64,000 bases of DNA from Yinghuangia soli (GTDB lineage Bacteria; Actinomycetota; Actinomycetes; Streptomycetales; Streptomycetaceae): positions 458,855-522,854 of the forward strand of contig NZ_JAKFHA010000001.1 of the NCBI RefSeq assembly GCF_021502675.1. The letters run 5' to 3'. Of the stretch, positions 32,485 through 41,730 are shown one piece after another. Position 1 is the stretch's first letter. Every line of letters begins with the position of its first letter. The position numbers and the translations under genes were made by a program. Under the pieces are notes generated by a model. It saw only the letters and a list, made by a program, of their open reading frames with translations, was not told where the DNA came from and made no database searches.

Positions 32485-35400
32485 TCAGCCGACGACGACG
32501 AGCAGGTCGCCGGCCTCGACGGAGGCGACCTTGTCGATGGCGAGCCGTTCGACCGTGCCGGAGGCCGACGCGGTGATGGAGGCCTCCATCTTCATCGCCT
32601 CGATGGTGGCCACCGCCTGGCCGGCCTCGACCTGGTCGCCGACGCCGACCTGGAGCGTGACGACGCCGCTGAAGGGTGCGGCGACGTGGCTCGGGTTGTC
32701 CGGGTTGGCGCGCTCGCTTTCCGGGCGGGCGGGCTTGACGGACCGGTCGCGGACGGACAGCACGCGGGGCTGGCCGTTCATGCGGCAGTAGACCGTGCGG
32801 TAGCCGCGCTCGTCGGCTTCGCCGATGGCCTCGACGGCGAGGTAGATCGCGACACCGGTGGCGAGTTCCACGGTGAGTTCCTCGCCCGGCTTGAGGCCGT
32901 GCAGGAACGCCGGGGTCGGGACCACCGAGACGTCGCCGTAGAGCCGGCGGGCCTCTTCGTAGTCGCGGGCCGGGCCCGGGAACAGCAGCCGGTTGAGGGT
33001 GCCGCGCACGTCGTCGCCGTCGAGGGCGGCGTCCTGCTCGGCGGACAGTTCGACGGTGCGGGACACCGTGGTGCTGCGGCCGGCCAGGGCCCGGGAGCGG
33101 AACGGCTCGGGCCAGCCGCCGGGCGGCGTGCCCAGCTCGCCTTGGAGGAAGCCGATGACGCTGTCCGGGATGTCGAACGCGGCGGGGTCGTCCTCGAACT
33201 TGGCCGGGTCGGCGCCGACCGCGCTCAGGTGGAGGGCGAGGTCGCCGACCACCTTGGAGGACGGGGTGACCTTGACGATGTTGCCGAGGATCGCGTTGGC
33301 CGCGGCGTACGCGTCCTCGATCTGCTCGAACTTGTGGCCGAGGCCGAGGGCGATGGCCTGCTGGCGGAGGTTCGACAGCTGGCCGCCGGGGATCTCGTGC
33401 CGGTAGACGCGGCCGGTCGGTGCGGGCAGGCCCGATTCGAACGGCGCGTACACCTCGCGGACCGCGGCCCAGTAGGGCTCCAGGTCGCATAGGGCGTCCA
33501 GGGAGAGCCCGGTGGCGCGCTCGGTGTGGTCGGTGGCGGCGACGATCGCGGACAGCGGCGGCTGGCTGGTGGTGCCGGCCAGGGCCGCGGAGGCGCCGTC
33601 GACCGCGTCCACGCCGGCCTCGATGGCGGCGAGGTAGGTGGCGAGCTGGCCGCCCGCGGTGTCGTGCGTGTGCAGGTGGACGGGCAGGTCGAAGTTCTCG
33701 CGCAGCGCGGTGACGAGCGTGCGTGCGGCGGGGGCGCGCAGCAGGCCGGCCATGTCCTTGATGCACAGCACGTGCACGCCCGCCTCGACCAGTTGCTCCG
33801 CGAGCCGCAGGTAGTAGTCGAGGGTGTAGAGCGTCTCGTCGGGGTTCGCGAGGTCGCCGGTGTAGCAGAGGGTGCCTTCGGCGATGGCGTGCGTGCCGAG
33901 GGTCGCCTCGATGGCCGGGCGCATGGCTTCGATGTCGTTGAGCGCGTCGAAGATGCGGAAGATGTCGATGCCGGTGCGGGCGGCCTCTTCGACGAACTTC
34001 ACGCACACCTTGTCGGGGTACGGGGTGTACCCGACGGTGTTGCGGCCGCGCAGCAGCATCTGCAGGTTGAGGTTCGGCATGGCCTCGCGCAGCGTGCCGA
34101 GCCGCTCCCAGGGGTCTTCGGTGAGGAAGCGGAGCGCGACGTCGTAGGTCGCGCCGCCCCAGGCCTCGACGCTGAGCAGCTGCGGCGTCAGCCGGGCCAC
34201 GTGCGGTGCCGCGGCGGCCAGGTCGAAGGTGCGGACCCGGGTCGCGAGGAGCGACTGGTGGGCGTCGCGGAAGGTGGTGTCGGTGACGGCGAGCGCGGTC
34301 TGCGCGCGCAGTGCCTCGGCGAAGCCCTTGGCGCCGAGCGCGAGGAGCTGCTGGCGGCCGCCGTCCGGGGCGGACCCGGCCGGGAGTTCGGGCAGCTTGG
34401 TGCGCGGCGTGGCGAGCGCGGGGGCGGGGCCGTGCGGGCGGTTGACGGTGACGTCCGCGAGGTACGCGAGGAGGCGCGTGCCGCGGTCCGCGCCGGCGCG
34501 GGCGCGGAGCAGGTCGGGGCGGTCCTCGATGAAGGACGTGGTGACCTTGCCGTCCCGGAACTCGGCGTCGTCGAGGACGGCCTGCAGGAACGGGATGTTG
34601 GTGGCCACGCCGCGGATCCGGAACTCGGCGACCGCGCGCCGCGCCCGGGCCACCGCGTCGCCGAACGTCCGGCCGCGGCAGGTCAGCTTGACCAGCATGG
34701 AGTCGAAGTACGGCAGTACCTCGGCGCCGGTGAAGGTGCCGCCGTCGAGGCGCACGCCCGCGCCGCCCGGCGAGCGGTAGGCGGAGACGGTGCCGGTGTC
34801 GGGGCGGAACTCGAGGGCCGGGTCCTCGGTGGTGATGCGGCACTGCAGCGCGGCGCCCTGGACGCGGATGGCGTCCTGGGACAGGCCCAGTTCGGCGAAC
34901 GTCGCGCCGGAGGCGATGCGCAGCTGGGACTGCACGAGGTCGATGCCGGTCACCTCTTCGGTGACGGTGTGCTCGACCTGGATGCGCGGGTTCATCTCGA
35001 TGAAGACGTAGCGGCCGCGCTCGTCGAGGAGGAACTCGACGGTGCCGGCGTTGCGGTAGCCGATGGTCTCGGCGAAGCGCACCGCGTCGGCGCACATGCG
35101 GGCCCGGATGTCCGGGTCCAGGTGCGGCGCGGGGGCGATCTCGACGACCTTCTGGTGGCGCCGCTGCACCGAGCAGTCGCGCTCGTACAGGTGCACGACG
35201 TTGCCGGCCGCGTCGGCGAGGACCTGGACCTCGATGTGCCGCGGGCGGATCACCGCCTCTTCGAGGAAGACGGTCGGGTCGCCGAAGGCGGTCTGCGCCT
35301 CGCGCATCGCGGTCTCGATCGCGCTGCGCAGGTCTTCGCGCCGGTCGACGCGGCGCAGGCCGCGCCCGCCGCCGCCGGCCGCGGCCTTGACGAAGATCGG

Positions 35401-35859
35401 GAAGCCGATCTCGTCGGCGGCGGCGAGCAGCGCGTCGATGTCGTCCTGCGGGTCGGCGGTGCGCAGCGTGGGCAGGCCGGCCGACTTGGCGGCCTCCAGT
35501 GCGCGGACCTTGTTGCCGGCCAGGGACAGGACGTCGGCGTTGGGGCCGACGAACTGGATGCCGTTGGCCTCGCAGGCCTCGGCGAGCAGCGGGTTCTCGG
35601 ACAGGAAGCCGTAGCCCGGGTAGATGGCGTCCGCACCGCACGCGAGCGCGGCGTTGACGATGGTGTCGACATCCAGATAGGCGCGCAGCGGGTGGCCGCG
35701 TTCGCCGATCTCGTAGCTCTCGTCTGCTTTCTGACGGTGGAGCGAGTGGCGGTCTTCATACGCGTAGACGGCCACGGTGGTGATGTCCAGCTCGGTTGCG
35801 GCACGCAGCGCCCGCACGGCGATCTCGCCGCGGTTGGCCACCAGCAACTTGCGGATCAC
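32485..35859 (-). CDS. pyc: Pyruvate carboxylase
   Basis: A 1124-residue single-chain pyruvate carboxylase making oxaloacetate from pyruvate, bicarbonate and ATP. The biotin carboxylase domain (1-450) starts KLLVANRGEIAVRALRAA with AAAGGGGRG in the ATP-grasp loop; the carboxyltransferase domain (about 530-800) shows FRDAHQSLLATR and the metal-binding HLHTHDT; the biotin carrier domain ends the protein with EAMKM, Lys1090 being the biotinylation site. GTG at 35859 has AAGGAGGG 10 nt upstream. It appears monocistronic, ending at the hairpin 32353-32393. It supplies C4 units and anaplerosis for growth on acyl-CoA-yielding substrates. Confidence 0.96.
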   Translation of the reverse strand: MIRKLLVANRGEIAVRALRAATELDITTVAVYAYEDRHSLHRQKADESYEIGERGHPLRAYLDVDTIVNAALACGADAIYPGYGFLSENPLLAEACEANGIQFVGPNADVLSLAGNKVRALEAAKSAGLPTLRTADPQDDIDALLAAADEIGFPIFVKAAAGGGGRGLRRVDRREDLRSAIETAMREAQTAFGDPTVFLEEAVIRPRHIEVQVLADAAGNVVHLYERDCSVQRRHQKVVEIAPAPHLDPDIRARMCADAVRFAETIGYRNAGTVEFLLDERGRYVFIEMNPRIQVEHTVTEEVTGIDLVQSQLRIASGATFAELGLSQDAIRVQGAALQCRITTEDPALEFRPDTGTVSAYRSPGGAGVRLDGGTFTGAEVLPYFDSMLVKLTCRGRTFGDAVARARRAVAEFRIRGVATNIPFLQAVLDDAEFRDGKVTTSFIEDRPDLLRARAGADRGTRLLAYLADVTVNRPHGPAPALATPRTKLPELPAGSAPDGGRQQLLALGAKGFAEALRAQTALAVTDTTFRDAHQSLLATRVRTFDLAAAAPHVARLTPQLLSVEAWGGATYDVALRFLTEDPWERLGTLREAMPNLNLQMLLRGRNTVGYTPYPDKVCVKFVEEAARTGIDIFRIFDALNDIEAMRPAIEATLGTHAIAEGTLCYTGDLANPDETLYTLDYYLRLAEQLVEAGVHVLCIKDMAGLLRAPAARTLVTALRENFDLPVHLHTHDTAGGQLATYLAAIEAGVDAVDGASAALAGTTSQPPLSAIVAATDHTERATGLSLDALCDLEPYWAAVREVYAPFESGLPAPTGRVYRHEIPGGQLSNLRQQAIALGLGHKFEQIEDAYAAANAILGNIVKVTPSSKVVGDLALHLSAVGADPAKFEDDPAAFDIPDSVIGFLQGELGTPPGGWPEPFRSRALAGRSTTVSRTVELSAEQDAALDGDDVRGTLNRLLFPGPARDYEEARRLYGDVSVVPTPAFLHGLKPGEELTVELATGVAIYLAVEAIGEADERGYRTVYCRMNGQPRVLSVRDRSVKPARPESERANPDNPSHVAAPFSGVVTLQVGVGDQVEAGQAVATIEAMKMEASITASASGTVERLAIDKVASVEAGDLLVVVG

Positions 35860-36148
35860 GAGCTACCTACCCTCCTTGCCCGGTCGCCCGGGGATTCCGG
35901 TCGGAATGCCCCGAACCATAGGACAGATGTACTGGTCCCCCGCAGGTCGGTCCCATATGCCGGGCACCGTGCGTGATTGCGGAGCAACAGCGCTGACCAG
36001 CGGGAACATTGTTCCCTCACAGGTCGTAAGCGGTTCTGTGAGCTTGGTCTCAACGCGCCGGGGACTGTGCGGGACGACAAATATTGCGGGCGCCGGGGCT
36101 GCGCACCGCACAATCCACGGGGCGGTTCAGGGGGACCGGGGGCTGCGG

Positions 36149-38719
36149 TCAGCGCATGATCCAGGTGTCCTTGGCGCCGCCGCCGCGGAGGGAGTGGACG
36201 AGGAGGCTGCGGCAGGGGGCCGACCGGGTGAGGGCGACGGGCAGGACGGTCGCGCTGCCGGACTGGCAGACGAAGGCGCGCAGGTCGACGGCGCGGGGTT
36301 CGAAGCGCTCGCCGGTGAAGGTGGGGTGGGTGGAGAGCGGCACGGTCTCCTGGGCGACCCAGCGGCGCGGGGCGGCGGCGATGTCGGCGCGGGCCTGTTT
36401 GAGTTCGGCGTCGGTGGCGTCGGGGCCGATGAGGACGCCGTTGCCGCCGGCTCCGTCGACGGGTTTCACGACGAGCCGGTCGATGTGGTCGAGCACGTGG
36501 GCGCACTCGTCGGGGTCGCCGCACATGTAGGTGCGTACGGAGCGCAGGAGCGGCTGCTCGCCGAGGTAGTACTCGATGAGGCGGGGCACGAAGGCGTACA
36601 GGACCTTGTCGTCGGCGACGCCGTTGCCGAGGGCGTTGGCGACGGCGACCTTGCCGGCGCGTACCGCGTCGAGGAGGCCGGGGCCGAGGGGGCGGCGGTC
36701 GGCGCCGAGGGCGGCGACGAGGCGGTCTTCGTCGATGCGCCGGTAGAGGACGTCGACGGGGTAGGCGCCGTAGCGGCCGCCCATGACGACCACGCGGTCG
36801 TCGACTATGCGGAGTTCGCCGGGGGTGACCACCGGGACGCCCATCTCGGTGGCGAGGAGCTTGTGCTCGAACCAGGCGGGGCTGTCCGGGCCTTCGCTGA
36901 GGACGGCGACGACGGGGTCGCGTTCGGAGCGGCGCGGGGCCGCGGCGAGGAGGGCTCCTTTGAGCAGGCTGGGGACTTGATCGGGCGTCAGGACCAGGTC
37001 GCCGGGCTCCAGTTCGGGCAGGACCACGGTGGAGAGGCGGCGGGCGGCGAGGGCGTACGCGATGCCGGAGGGGGTGCGGAGGTTGTCCTCGAGGACCATC
37101 CAGTGGCCGTCGCCGTCGCGGACGAGGTCGATGCCGGCGAGGGTGATGCGGACGGTGTCGGCGGGTACGCGGGCGCCGGTGTCGCGCAGTCCGGGGGCGT
37201 CCTCGACGACCCAGGCGGGCACGATGCGGTCGCGGACGGCCATGCGGTCGCCGTGCACGTCGTGCAGGAACGCTTCGAGGGCGGAGACGCGCTGGGCGAG
37301 GCCGCGGCGCAGCAGGGACCAGTCTTCGCCGTCGACCATGCGCGGGAGCAGGTCGTAGGGGAACAGGCGTGGCTCGTCGGCGCCTTCGGGCCGGAAGAGG
37401 GTGCCGTCGACGCGCTGGAGTTCGTCGCGGGCGCGGGCGCGTACCCGCAGGCGGGCGGCGCCGAGGCGGGCGAGGGCGGCGACGGGGCCGGCATAGGCGG
37501 GGCGTACCCGGCCGTCGGGGCCGACGGCTTCGTCGGTGGGGGCTGCGTAGCCCTCGAAGAGTCCGGGGGTGCGCTGGGCGGGGATGGTGCCGCCGAGCGG
37601 CCATACCGGGGTGGTGCGGGTCTGGCCGACGACGAGGTCGACGGCGTCGGCGAGCGAGCCGCCGCGGGCGACGGCTTCGCGCTGCCGGGCGGCGGAGGTG
37701 CCGTGGGCGAGGACGGCGAGGGCCGCGGCGGACATCTCGTCCCAGTCGCCGAGGTCTTCGAGGTAGGGCCGCAGGGTTTCCAGGAGCTGGTGCACGACCT
37801 CGCCTGCGGGGGCGGCGTCCAGGCGTACGGGGTCGACGAGTTCGCCTTCGAGTCCGGAGCGGGCGGCGCGCCAGGTGGCGGCGCGGAGCCATTCGTCGCG
37901 CATGTGCGGGGGGCGGGTGCCCTTGGCGGCGTTCGTGCAGCCGCGGACGACCAGGGCGCGGAAGAGGCCGGCGATGAGGAGGACGTCGTCGACGTTGGGG
38001 CAGGCGTCGGTGATGCGGAGTTCGAGGGTGGGCAGGTGGCGTGAGGGGCGGACGTCGTAATAGACCATGCCGGGGTCGCTGATCACGCCGGACCGGAGCA
38101 GCCCTTCGACCATCTCGTCGTATTCGGCGGCGGAGGAGAAGCTCCCGGCGGGGCCGGTGGTGGGCCAGCGCTGCCACACGCTGGTGCGCCAGCTGGCGTA
38201 GCCGGTGTCGGTGCCGAGCCAGTAGGGCGAACTCGCGGAGATGGCGAGCAGGACCGGTAACCAGGGGGCGAGCCAGGGCAGCGCGGCGACGGCGAGGTCG
38301 CGGTCGGACACGCCGACGTGGACTTGGGCGCCGCAGATGAGCTGCTCGTGGGCGACGCGCTGGTAGGCGTCGACCATGTGCAGGTAGCGCGCGTCGGGGG
38401 TGACCGAGATTTCCTCGATGCGGGCCAGCGGCACGGTCCCGGCGGCCACGATCGCCAGGCCGGACTGCTCGGCGGCGTCGGCGAGTTCGCGGCGCGACCG
38501 GACGAGGTCGTCGCGCAGCTCGGCGAGGCCGGTGTGCGGATGGCTGTTGGTCTCCACCACGGACTGCTGCAGCTCGGCGGTGAACCCCTTGCCCGGCAGG
38601 CGCTCCAGCACTTCACGGGCGCCCGGTACGAGATGCCTGGTGTCGAGCCCGACGAGGTGGAATTCCTCCTCGACCCCGACCGTCACTGCGCGCGTCGCAC
38701 CTGCACTGCCGCCGCCCAT
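36149..38719 (-). CDS. Fusion of YbdK-type carboxylate-amine ligase and circularly permuted ATP-grasp protein
   Basis: An 856-residue two-enzyme fusion. Residues about 12-375 match the GCS2/YbdK glutamate-cysteine ligase-like fold (TVGVEEEFHLVG, QQSVVETNSHPHTGL, AQVHVGVSDRD, RPSRHLPTLELRITDACP). Residues about 385-850 match type 2 circularly permuted ATP-grasp proteins (DGTLFRPEGADEPRLFPYDLLPR, VLEDNLRTPSGIAYALA, RRIDEDRLVAALGAD, LVVKPVDGAGGNGVLIG). Together they probably make a gamma-glutamyl or peptide amide bond to an unknown partner; neither domain's product is known in streptomycetes. ATG at 38719 is used; an in-frame ATG at 38752 adds 11 residues and neither has a clear ribosome binding site. 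Confidence 0.85.
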   Translation of the reverse strand: MGGGSAGATRAVTVGVEEEFHLVGLDTRHLVPGAREVLERLPGKGFTAELQQSVVETNSHPHTGLAELRDDLVRSRRELADAAEQSGLAIVAAGTVPLARIEEISVTPDARYLHMVDAYQRVAHEQLICGAQVHVGVSDRDLAVAALPWLAPWLPVLLAISASSPYWLGTDTGYASWRTSVWQRWPTTGPAGSFSSAAEYDEMVEGLLRSGVISDPGMVYYDVRPSRHLPTLELRITDACPNVDDVLLIAGLFRALVVRGCTNAAKGTRPPHMRDEWLRAATWRAARSGLEGELVDPVRLDAAPAGEVVHQLLETLRPYLEDLGDWDEMSAAALAVLAHGTSAARQREAVARGGSLADAVDLVVGQTRTTPVWPLGGTIPAQRTPGLFEGYAAPTDEAVGPDGRVRPAYAGPVAALARLGAARLRVRARARDELQRVDGTLFRPEGADEPRLFPYDLLPRMVDGEDWSLLRRGLAQRVSALEAFLHDVHGDRMAVRDRIVPAWVVEDAPGLRDTGARVPADTVRITLAGIDLVRDGDGHWMVLEDNLRTPSGIAYALAARRLSTVVLPELEPGDLVLTPDQVPSLLKGALLAAAPRRSERDPVVAVLSEGPDSPAWFEHKLLATEMGVPVVTPGELRIVDDRVVVMGGRYGAYPVDVLYRRIDEDRLVAALGADRRPLGPGLLDAVRAGKVAVANALGNGVADDKVLYAFVPRLIEYYLGEQPLLRSVRTYMCGDPDECAHVLDHIDRLVVKPVDGAGGNGVLIGPDATDAELKQARADIAAAPRRWVAQETVPLSTHPTFTGERFEPRAVDLRAFVCQSGSATVLPVALTRSAPCRSLLVHSLRGGGAKDTWIMR

Positions 38720-39079
38720 TACCGCAGCGTAAGGCCCGTGTGTTACAGGCATATGTCAGAGTTGATCAGTGTTATGACGTTGCGTCAGCATACAGGCGGG
38801 TTCATTGACGCTGAGTGAGAACGAAGGGCTGGAGCCGTGCACGCGCCGCCGCGGAACCCCTCCCCCATCGCATTCGTTATGGCTGCAAGGGACCCACCCG
38901 CTTTACAAACACCTGACTCCCTTTTCCACCACCCGTGACATACGCCGCCCCGCCAGGCCCAGGCCCGCCCCGCCAGGCCCAGGCCCAGGCCCGCCCGGCC
39001 CAGGCCCGCTCGGGCCGCCAGGCCCGCCAGGCCCGCTCGGGCCGCCAGGGCAGCCCGGCCCGCCCGGTAGGTTCGGCGG
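38720..39079. other. Intergenic region with GC-rich GGCCCAGGCCCGCC-type repeats
   Basis: The first part (38720-38870) is the divergent promoter region. From about 38945 to 39070 the DNA is a dense array of CCAGGCC and GCCCGC units; it reads as Gly-Pro collagen-like peptide in some frames on either strand, but neither has a start signal. I treat it as non-coding low-complexity DNA. Confidence 0.6.
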
Positions 39080-39919
39080 GTGCCTCCGTCTGACGTGCCA
39101 CCCCCCGCCCAGCCACCCGCGGCCGCGCCTGCACCCGCGTCCGGGCACGCGCCCGGGCCCGCGTCCGGCCGCCCCGACGCCGCGCAGATCCAAGGCGCCC
39201 TCGCCGACTGGTGTCCCGAGTACCGCCCCCAACTGCTCCCCTCCCCCGCCGACACCGCCGTCCCCGCCTCCGCCGTGCTCGACGCCGCCTGGCTGGCCGA
39301 CCGGGTCGCCGAGTCCGCGCGCCGCTACCGCACCGCCGACGCCCGCGTCGCGGCCGTGCTCTGGTGGTACTCCGCGAGCAGCGTCCTGCTCACCCCCGCC
39401 CTCGCCTCGTACGCCATCACCCGCTGGGCCGTCGACCCGCGCCCCGCCGCCACCGTGCTCCACCTGCGCCGGGACGGACTGCCGTCCGGCGCCCGGTCGT
39501 CCGCCGTCGCGGGCAGCGATCCCGCCGAGGTCGGGACGGCGCTCGGCGAGGCGCTCCGCTCCTACGTCACCGCGCTGTCCGCCGCCGCCCCCGTGCGCCC
39601 GCGCGCCGCCTGGGCGATCGGGGTCGACGCCGCGGCCGGCGTCCTGCTCCGCGCCGGGACGGTGATCGGCGAGGCTCCCCGGGCGACCGCCCTCGCCGCG
39701 CCGCTCTTCGCCGCAGCGTCCGAAGCGGTCGGCGAGCCGCTCCCGCCCCCGCGCTACGTCGACTTCGGCCGCACCCGGTTCGTGCACCGCACCTCCTGCT
39801 GCCTCATCTACCGCGCCCCCGGCCAGGCGATGTGCACAAGCTGCCCGGGCCGCCCGCCGGCCGAACGCACCGCGGATCTGGCGCAATTGGCGTCGCGGAT
39901 GGGCGGCGGACGCGGCTGA
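39080..39919 (+). CDS. FhuF-like siderophore-iron reductase (2Fe-2S protein)
   Basis: A 279-residue protein. After a Pro/Ala-rich tail (residues 1-33) comes an FhuF-type domain ending in SCCLIYRAPGQAMCTSCP, the Cys-Cys-x10-Cys-x2-Cys ligand set that binds a 2Fe-2S cluster in FhuF ferric-siderophore reductases. WWYSASSVLL and GTALGEALRSYV are also typical. GTG at 39080 has GGTAGG 8 nt upstream. It would reduce and release iron from hydroxamate-type siderophores in the cytosol. No siderophore transport genes or clear iron boxes are adjacent. Confidence 0.85.
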   Translation: MPPSDVPPPAQPPAAAPAPASGHAPGPASGRPDAAQIQGALADWCPEYRPQLLPSPADTAVPASAVLDAAWLADRVAESARRYRTADARVAAVLWWYSASSVLLTPALASYAITRWAVDPRPAATVLHLRRDGLPSGARSSAVAGSDPAEVGTALGEALRSYVTALSAAAPVRPRAAWAIGVDAAAGVLLRAGTVIGEAPRATALAAPLFAAASEAVGEPLPPPRYVDFGRTRFVHRTSCCLIYRAPGQAMCTSCPGRPPAERTADLAQLASRMGGGRG

Positions 39920-40072
39920 CCCGGCGGATGATCCGGAGGCTGATCCGGAGACTGACCCAGTGGCTGATCTGGCGGCTGATCCGCCGGCGGGCCGGCACCT
40001 GATCCACCCTGATCCAGCGGGTCATCCAACGCCTGATCCAGCGCCTGATCCAGCGCCTGATCCATTGTCCGC
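39917..40072. repeat. Degenerate 12-bp CTGATCCnnnnn tandem array
   Basis: About twelve 12-bp units based on CTGATCC run from the FhuF stop into the next gene's leader, the last three nearly identical (CGCCTGATCCAG). On the minus strand they read as DQAL or DQPP peptide repeats without a start signal. Confidence 0.75.
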
Positions 40073-40121
40073 GGCGGCGCGGTGCCGGACCATGAGATCC
40101 GGGCGTGCGAGCGGCAGGGGG

Positions 40122-40703
40122 GTGTCGGCGTTGGATGCTCGTCAGCAGCCGGGCCACGGGGCGACGTGGCAGCGGGACAGCGACGAGGCGCTGATCCGCG
40201 AGGCGGCCGAGGCGCGGGCAGCGGCCGCCGAGGCGCGCCGCACCGGCCGCGTCATCGCCGGGCAGCAGCTGTGGAAGATGCTCCTGGTGAACGGCCCGTA
40301 CGGTACGCGCTACGTGTACGTCCACCGCGTGGACGTCCCGCCCGCCGACGTCCTCCCCGACCCCGTCGCGCCGCACCGGTGGGCCGCCGCCGAACCCCTT
40401 GACGCCTACACCCTCGACGCCGCGCTGCGCGAGCTGAGCCGATGGGCGAACGCGCCGGTGCGCTGGGAGGTCGCCGCCTGGGAGGCCCTGGAGGCGGAGT
40501 CCGGTACGCGGCTCGCGCTGTGGTGGGAGGCGCTGTTTCCGGACTCGGACGTGTTCTCCTCGTACCCGTGGTCGCGCACCGCAACCACCCCGCCGCGCCC
40601 GAGCAGTCCTCCCGCCTCCGCACCGACGACGCCGGGGGCGACTCCGGGGGCGACGCACCACACCAGCCATGGCGCACACCACAGTTGCGGTGCGTCGTTC
40701 TGA
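40122..40703 (+). CDS. Hypothetical protein, actinobacterial
   Basis: A 193-residue protein. The core (residues about 15-150) contains DSDEALIREAAEARAAAAEARRTG, WKMLLVNGPYGTRYVYVHRVDVPP, LDAALRELSRWANAPVRWEVAAWEALEAE and LWWEALFPDSDVF; the tail is Pro/Thr/His-rich. No family is recognised. GTG at 40122 directly follows a GGGGG run; ATG at 40092 would add ten residues. It converges on the lipoprotein gene with a 15-bp gap. Confidence 0.6.
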   Translation: MSALDARQQPGHGATWQRDSDEALIREAAEARAAAAEARRTGRVIAGQQLWKMLLVNGPYGTRYVYVHRVDVPPADVLPDPVAPHRWAAAEPLDAYTLDAALRELSRWANAPVRWEVAAWEALEAESGTRLALWWEALFPDSDVFSSYPWSRTATTPPRPSSPPASAPTTPGATPGATHHTSHGAHHSCGASF

Positions 40704-40718
40704 GCGAAGCTCCCGGCG

Positions 40719-41507
40719 TCAGCGCGTCGGGAACACCGGGTTAAGCGGCGCAAGGACAGGTTGCGGGATCCCCAACTCGCTGTATTCGATGCTGCGTTCG
40801 CGTGATCCGGTGAAGATGGCCCGGGACGGGAGGATCGCTTCGCCGGTGAGGTGCACGGTGAGTTCACCGCCCTGGGCGCGGCCCTTCAAGGCGGTGACCG
40901 GGCCCTGCCCCTCGGCCTGGACGGTCACCTTCTCCGGACGTCCGTCCCAGCTGGTCAGCACGAATTCGGGCACCGACTGCTCCAGCAGCACTTCGAACGC
41001 GTCGAAGTTCGGGTCCACGGTGGCGGCAACGTACCGGTCGCCGAGCTGCTGGGCGTCGCTCTCCGGCCACCCGAGATCCATCCAGTACGCCATCGACGCG
41101 CTCACCCACGCGTCCGGCCCGATCCGGACGATGTCGCGTGTGAACCGGCCGGAGACGACAATGGCCGTGTACGTGTTCTCGCGCGGGTTGTAGCCGGCGT
41201 CCACGAGGCTGATCCCGCTCCGCGCGTCCGGCCCGATCCGGATCCGCAGGCCTTGCAGGTCGGCGACGGCGAGCCGGGCGCGGCGCAGGAGTTCGGCGGC
41301 GTCCAGCGCGTCGGGGCGTACACCGCCGCCAGGCGCACCGGACACGGGCGGCGTGGTGCCGCGGCCGGGGGCAGGGGCGGTCACCGGGGCCGTGGCGGTG
41401 GGCCAGCGGTCCGGGAACGCGTCGTTCCGGTTCTCGAACCTGCTGCAGCCGGTCAGGACACTCAGCAAGCCCGCCAGAGCGAGCCCCACCGAAACGCCGC
41501 GACGCAT
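40719..41507 (-). CDS. Lipoprotein, LppX/LprG-like fold suspected
   Basis: A 262-residue lipoprotein: signal peptide with lipobox LLSVLTGC (lipid-modified Cys21), a Pro/Thr/Gly spacer, then a domain opening with AAELLRRARLAVADLQGLRIRI and continuing as antiparallel strands (VVSGRFTRDIVRIGPDAWVSASMAYWMDLG). This resembles LppX/LprAFG lipid-carrier lipoproteins but similarity is structural guesswork. ATG at 41507 follows GAGGGGG. Probably anchored to the outer face of the membrane. Confidence 0.72.
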   Translation of the reverse strand: MRRGVSVGLALAGLLSVLTGCSRFENRNDAFPDRWPTATAPVTAPAPGRGTTPPVSGAPGGGVRPDALDAAELLRRARLAVADLQGLRIRIGPDARSGISLVDAGYNPRENTYTAIVVSGRFTRDIVRIGPDAWVSASMAYWMDLGWPESDAQQLGDRYVAATVDPNFDAFEVLLEQSVPEFVLTSWDGRPEKVTVQAEGQGPVTALKGRAQGGELTVHLTGEAILPSRAIFTGSRERSIEYSELGIPQPVLAPLNPVFPTR

Positions 41508-41544
41508 TGCGCCCCCTCGATCTTGTGCCCCCGTGGTGCCGGAC

Positions 41545-41660
41545 TGTGCCGAGCCGAGCCGAGCTGTGCCGAGCCGAGCTGTGCCGAACTGTGCCGAGCC
41601 GATCCGAACCAAGCCGATCCGTACCGGGCTGTGCGGAACCGAGCCGAACCGAGCCTCTGT
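41545..41660. repeat. GCCGAGC/CTGTGCC degenerate repeats
   Basis: Units GAGCCGAG and CTGTGCCGA alternate about ten times just upstream of the lipoprotein gene. The array degrades towards GAACCGAGCC units at its right end. Confidence 0.7.
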
Positions 41661-41730
41661 TCAGGCGGTGCATTCGATACGCGTCGGACCAGACGTCCGA
41701 GCCGTGCGCTGCGTGCTGTCCGTACAAGCG

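Noticed and set aside
32474-35641. Second long minus-strand frame overlapping pyc
   Set aside because: Out of frame with pyc and Arg/Pro/His-rich; the pyc frame has every catalytic motif.
35856-38177. 773-codon minus-strand frame over the YbdK/ATP-grasp gene
   Set aside because: Out of frame, Arg/Pro/His-rich, no domain; the other frame carries both enzyme domains.
38720-38870. DmdR1/IdeR iron box for FhuF
   Set aside because: No TTAGG-type 19-bp palindrome is found near the gene, so iron regulation is not claimed.
38805-39665. Plus-strand Pro/Gly collagen-like open frame
   Set aside because: Overlaps the better-supported FhuF frame out of phase, has no ribosome binding site and becomes Ser/Pro/Arg-rich noise downstream.
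39808-40065. Minus-strand DQAL-repeat peptide
   Set aside because: Arises from the 12-bp DNA repeat; no ribosome binding site and it overlaps the FhuF 3' end.
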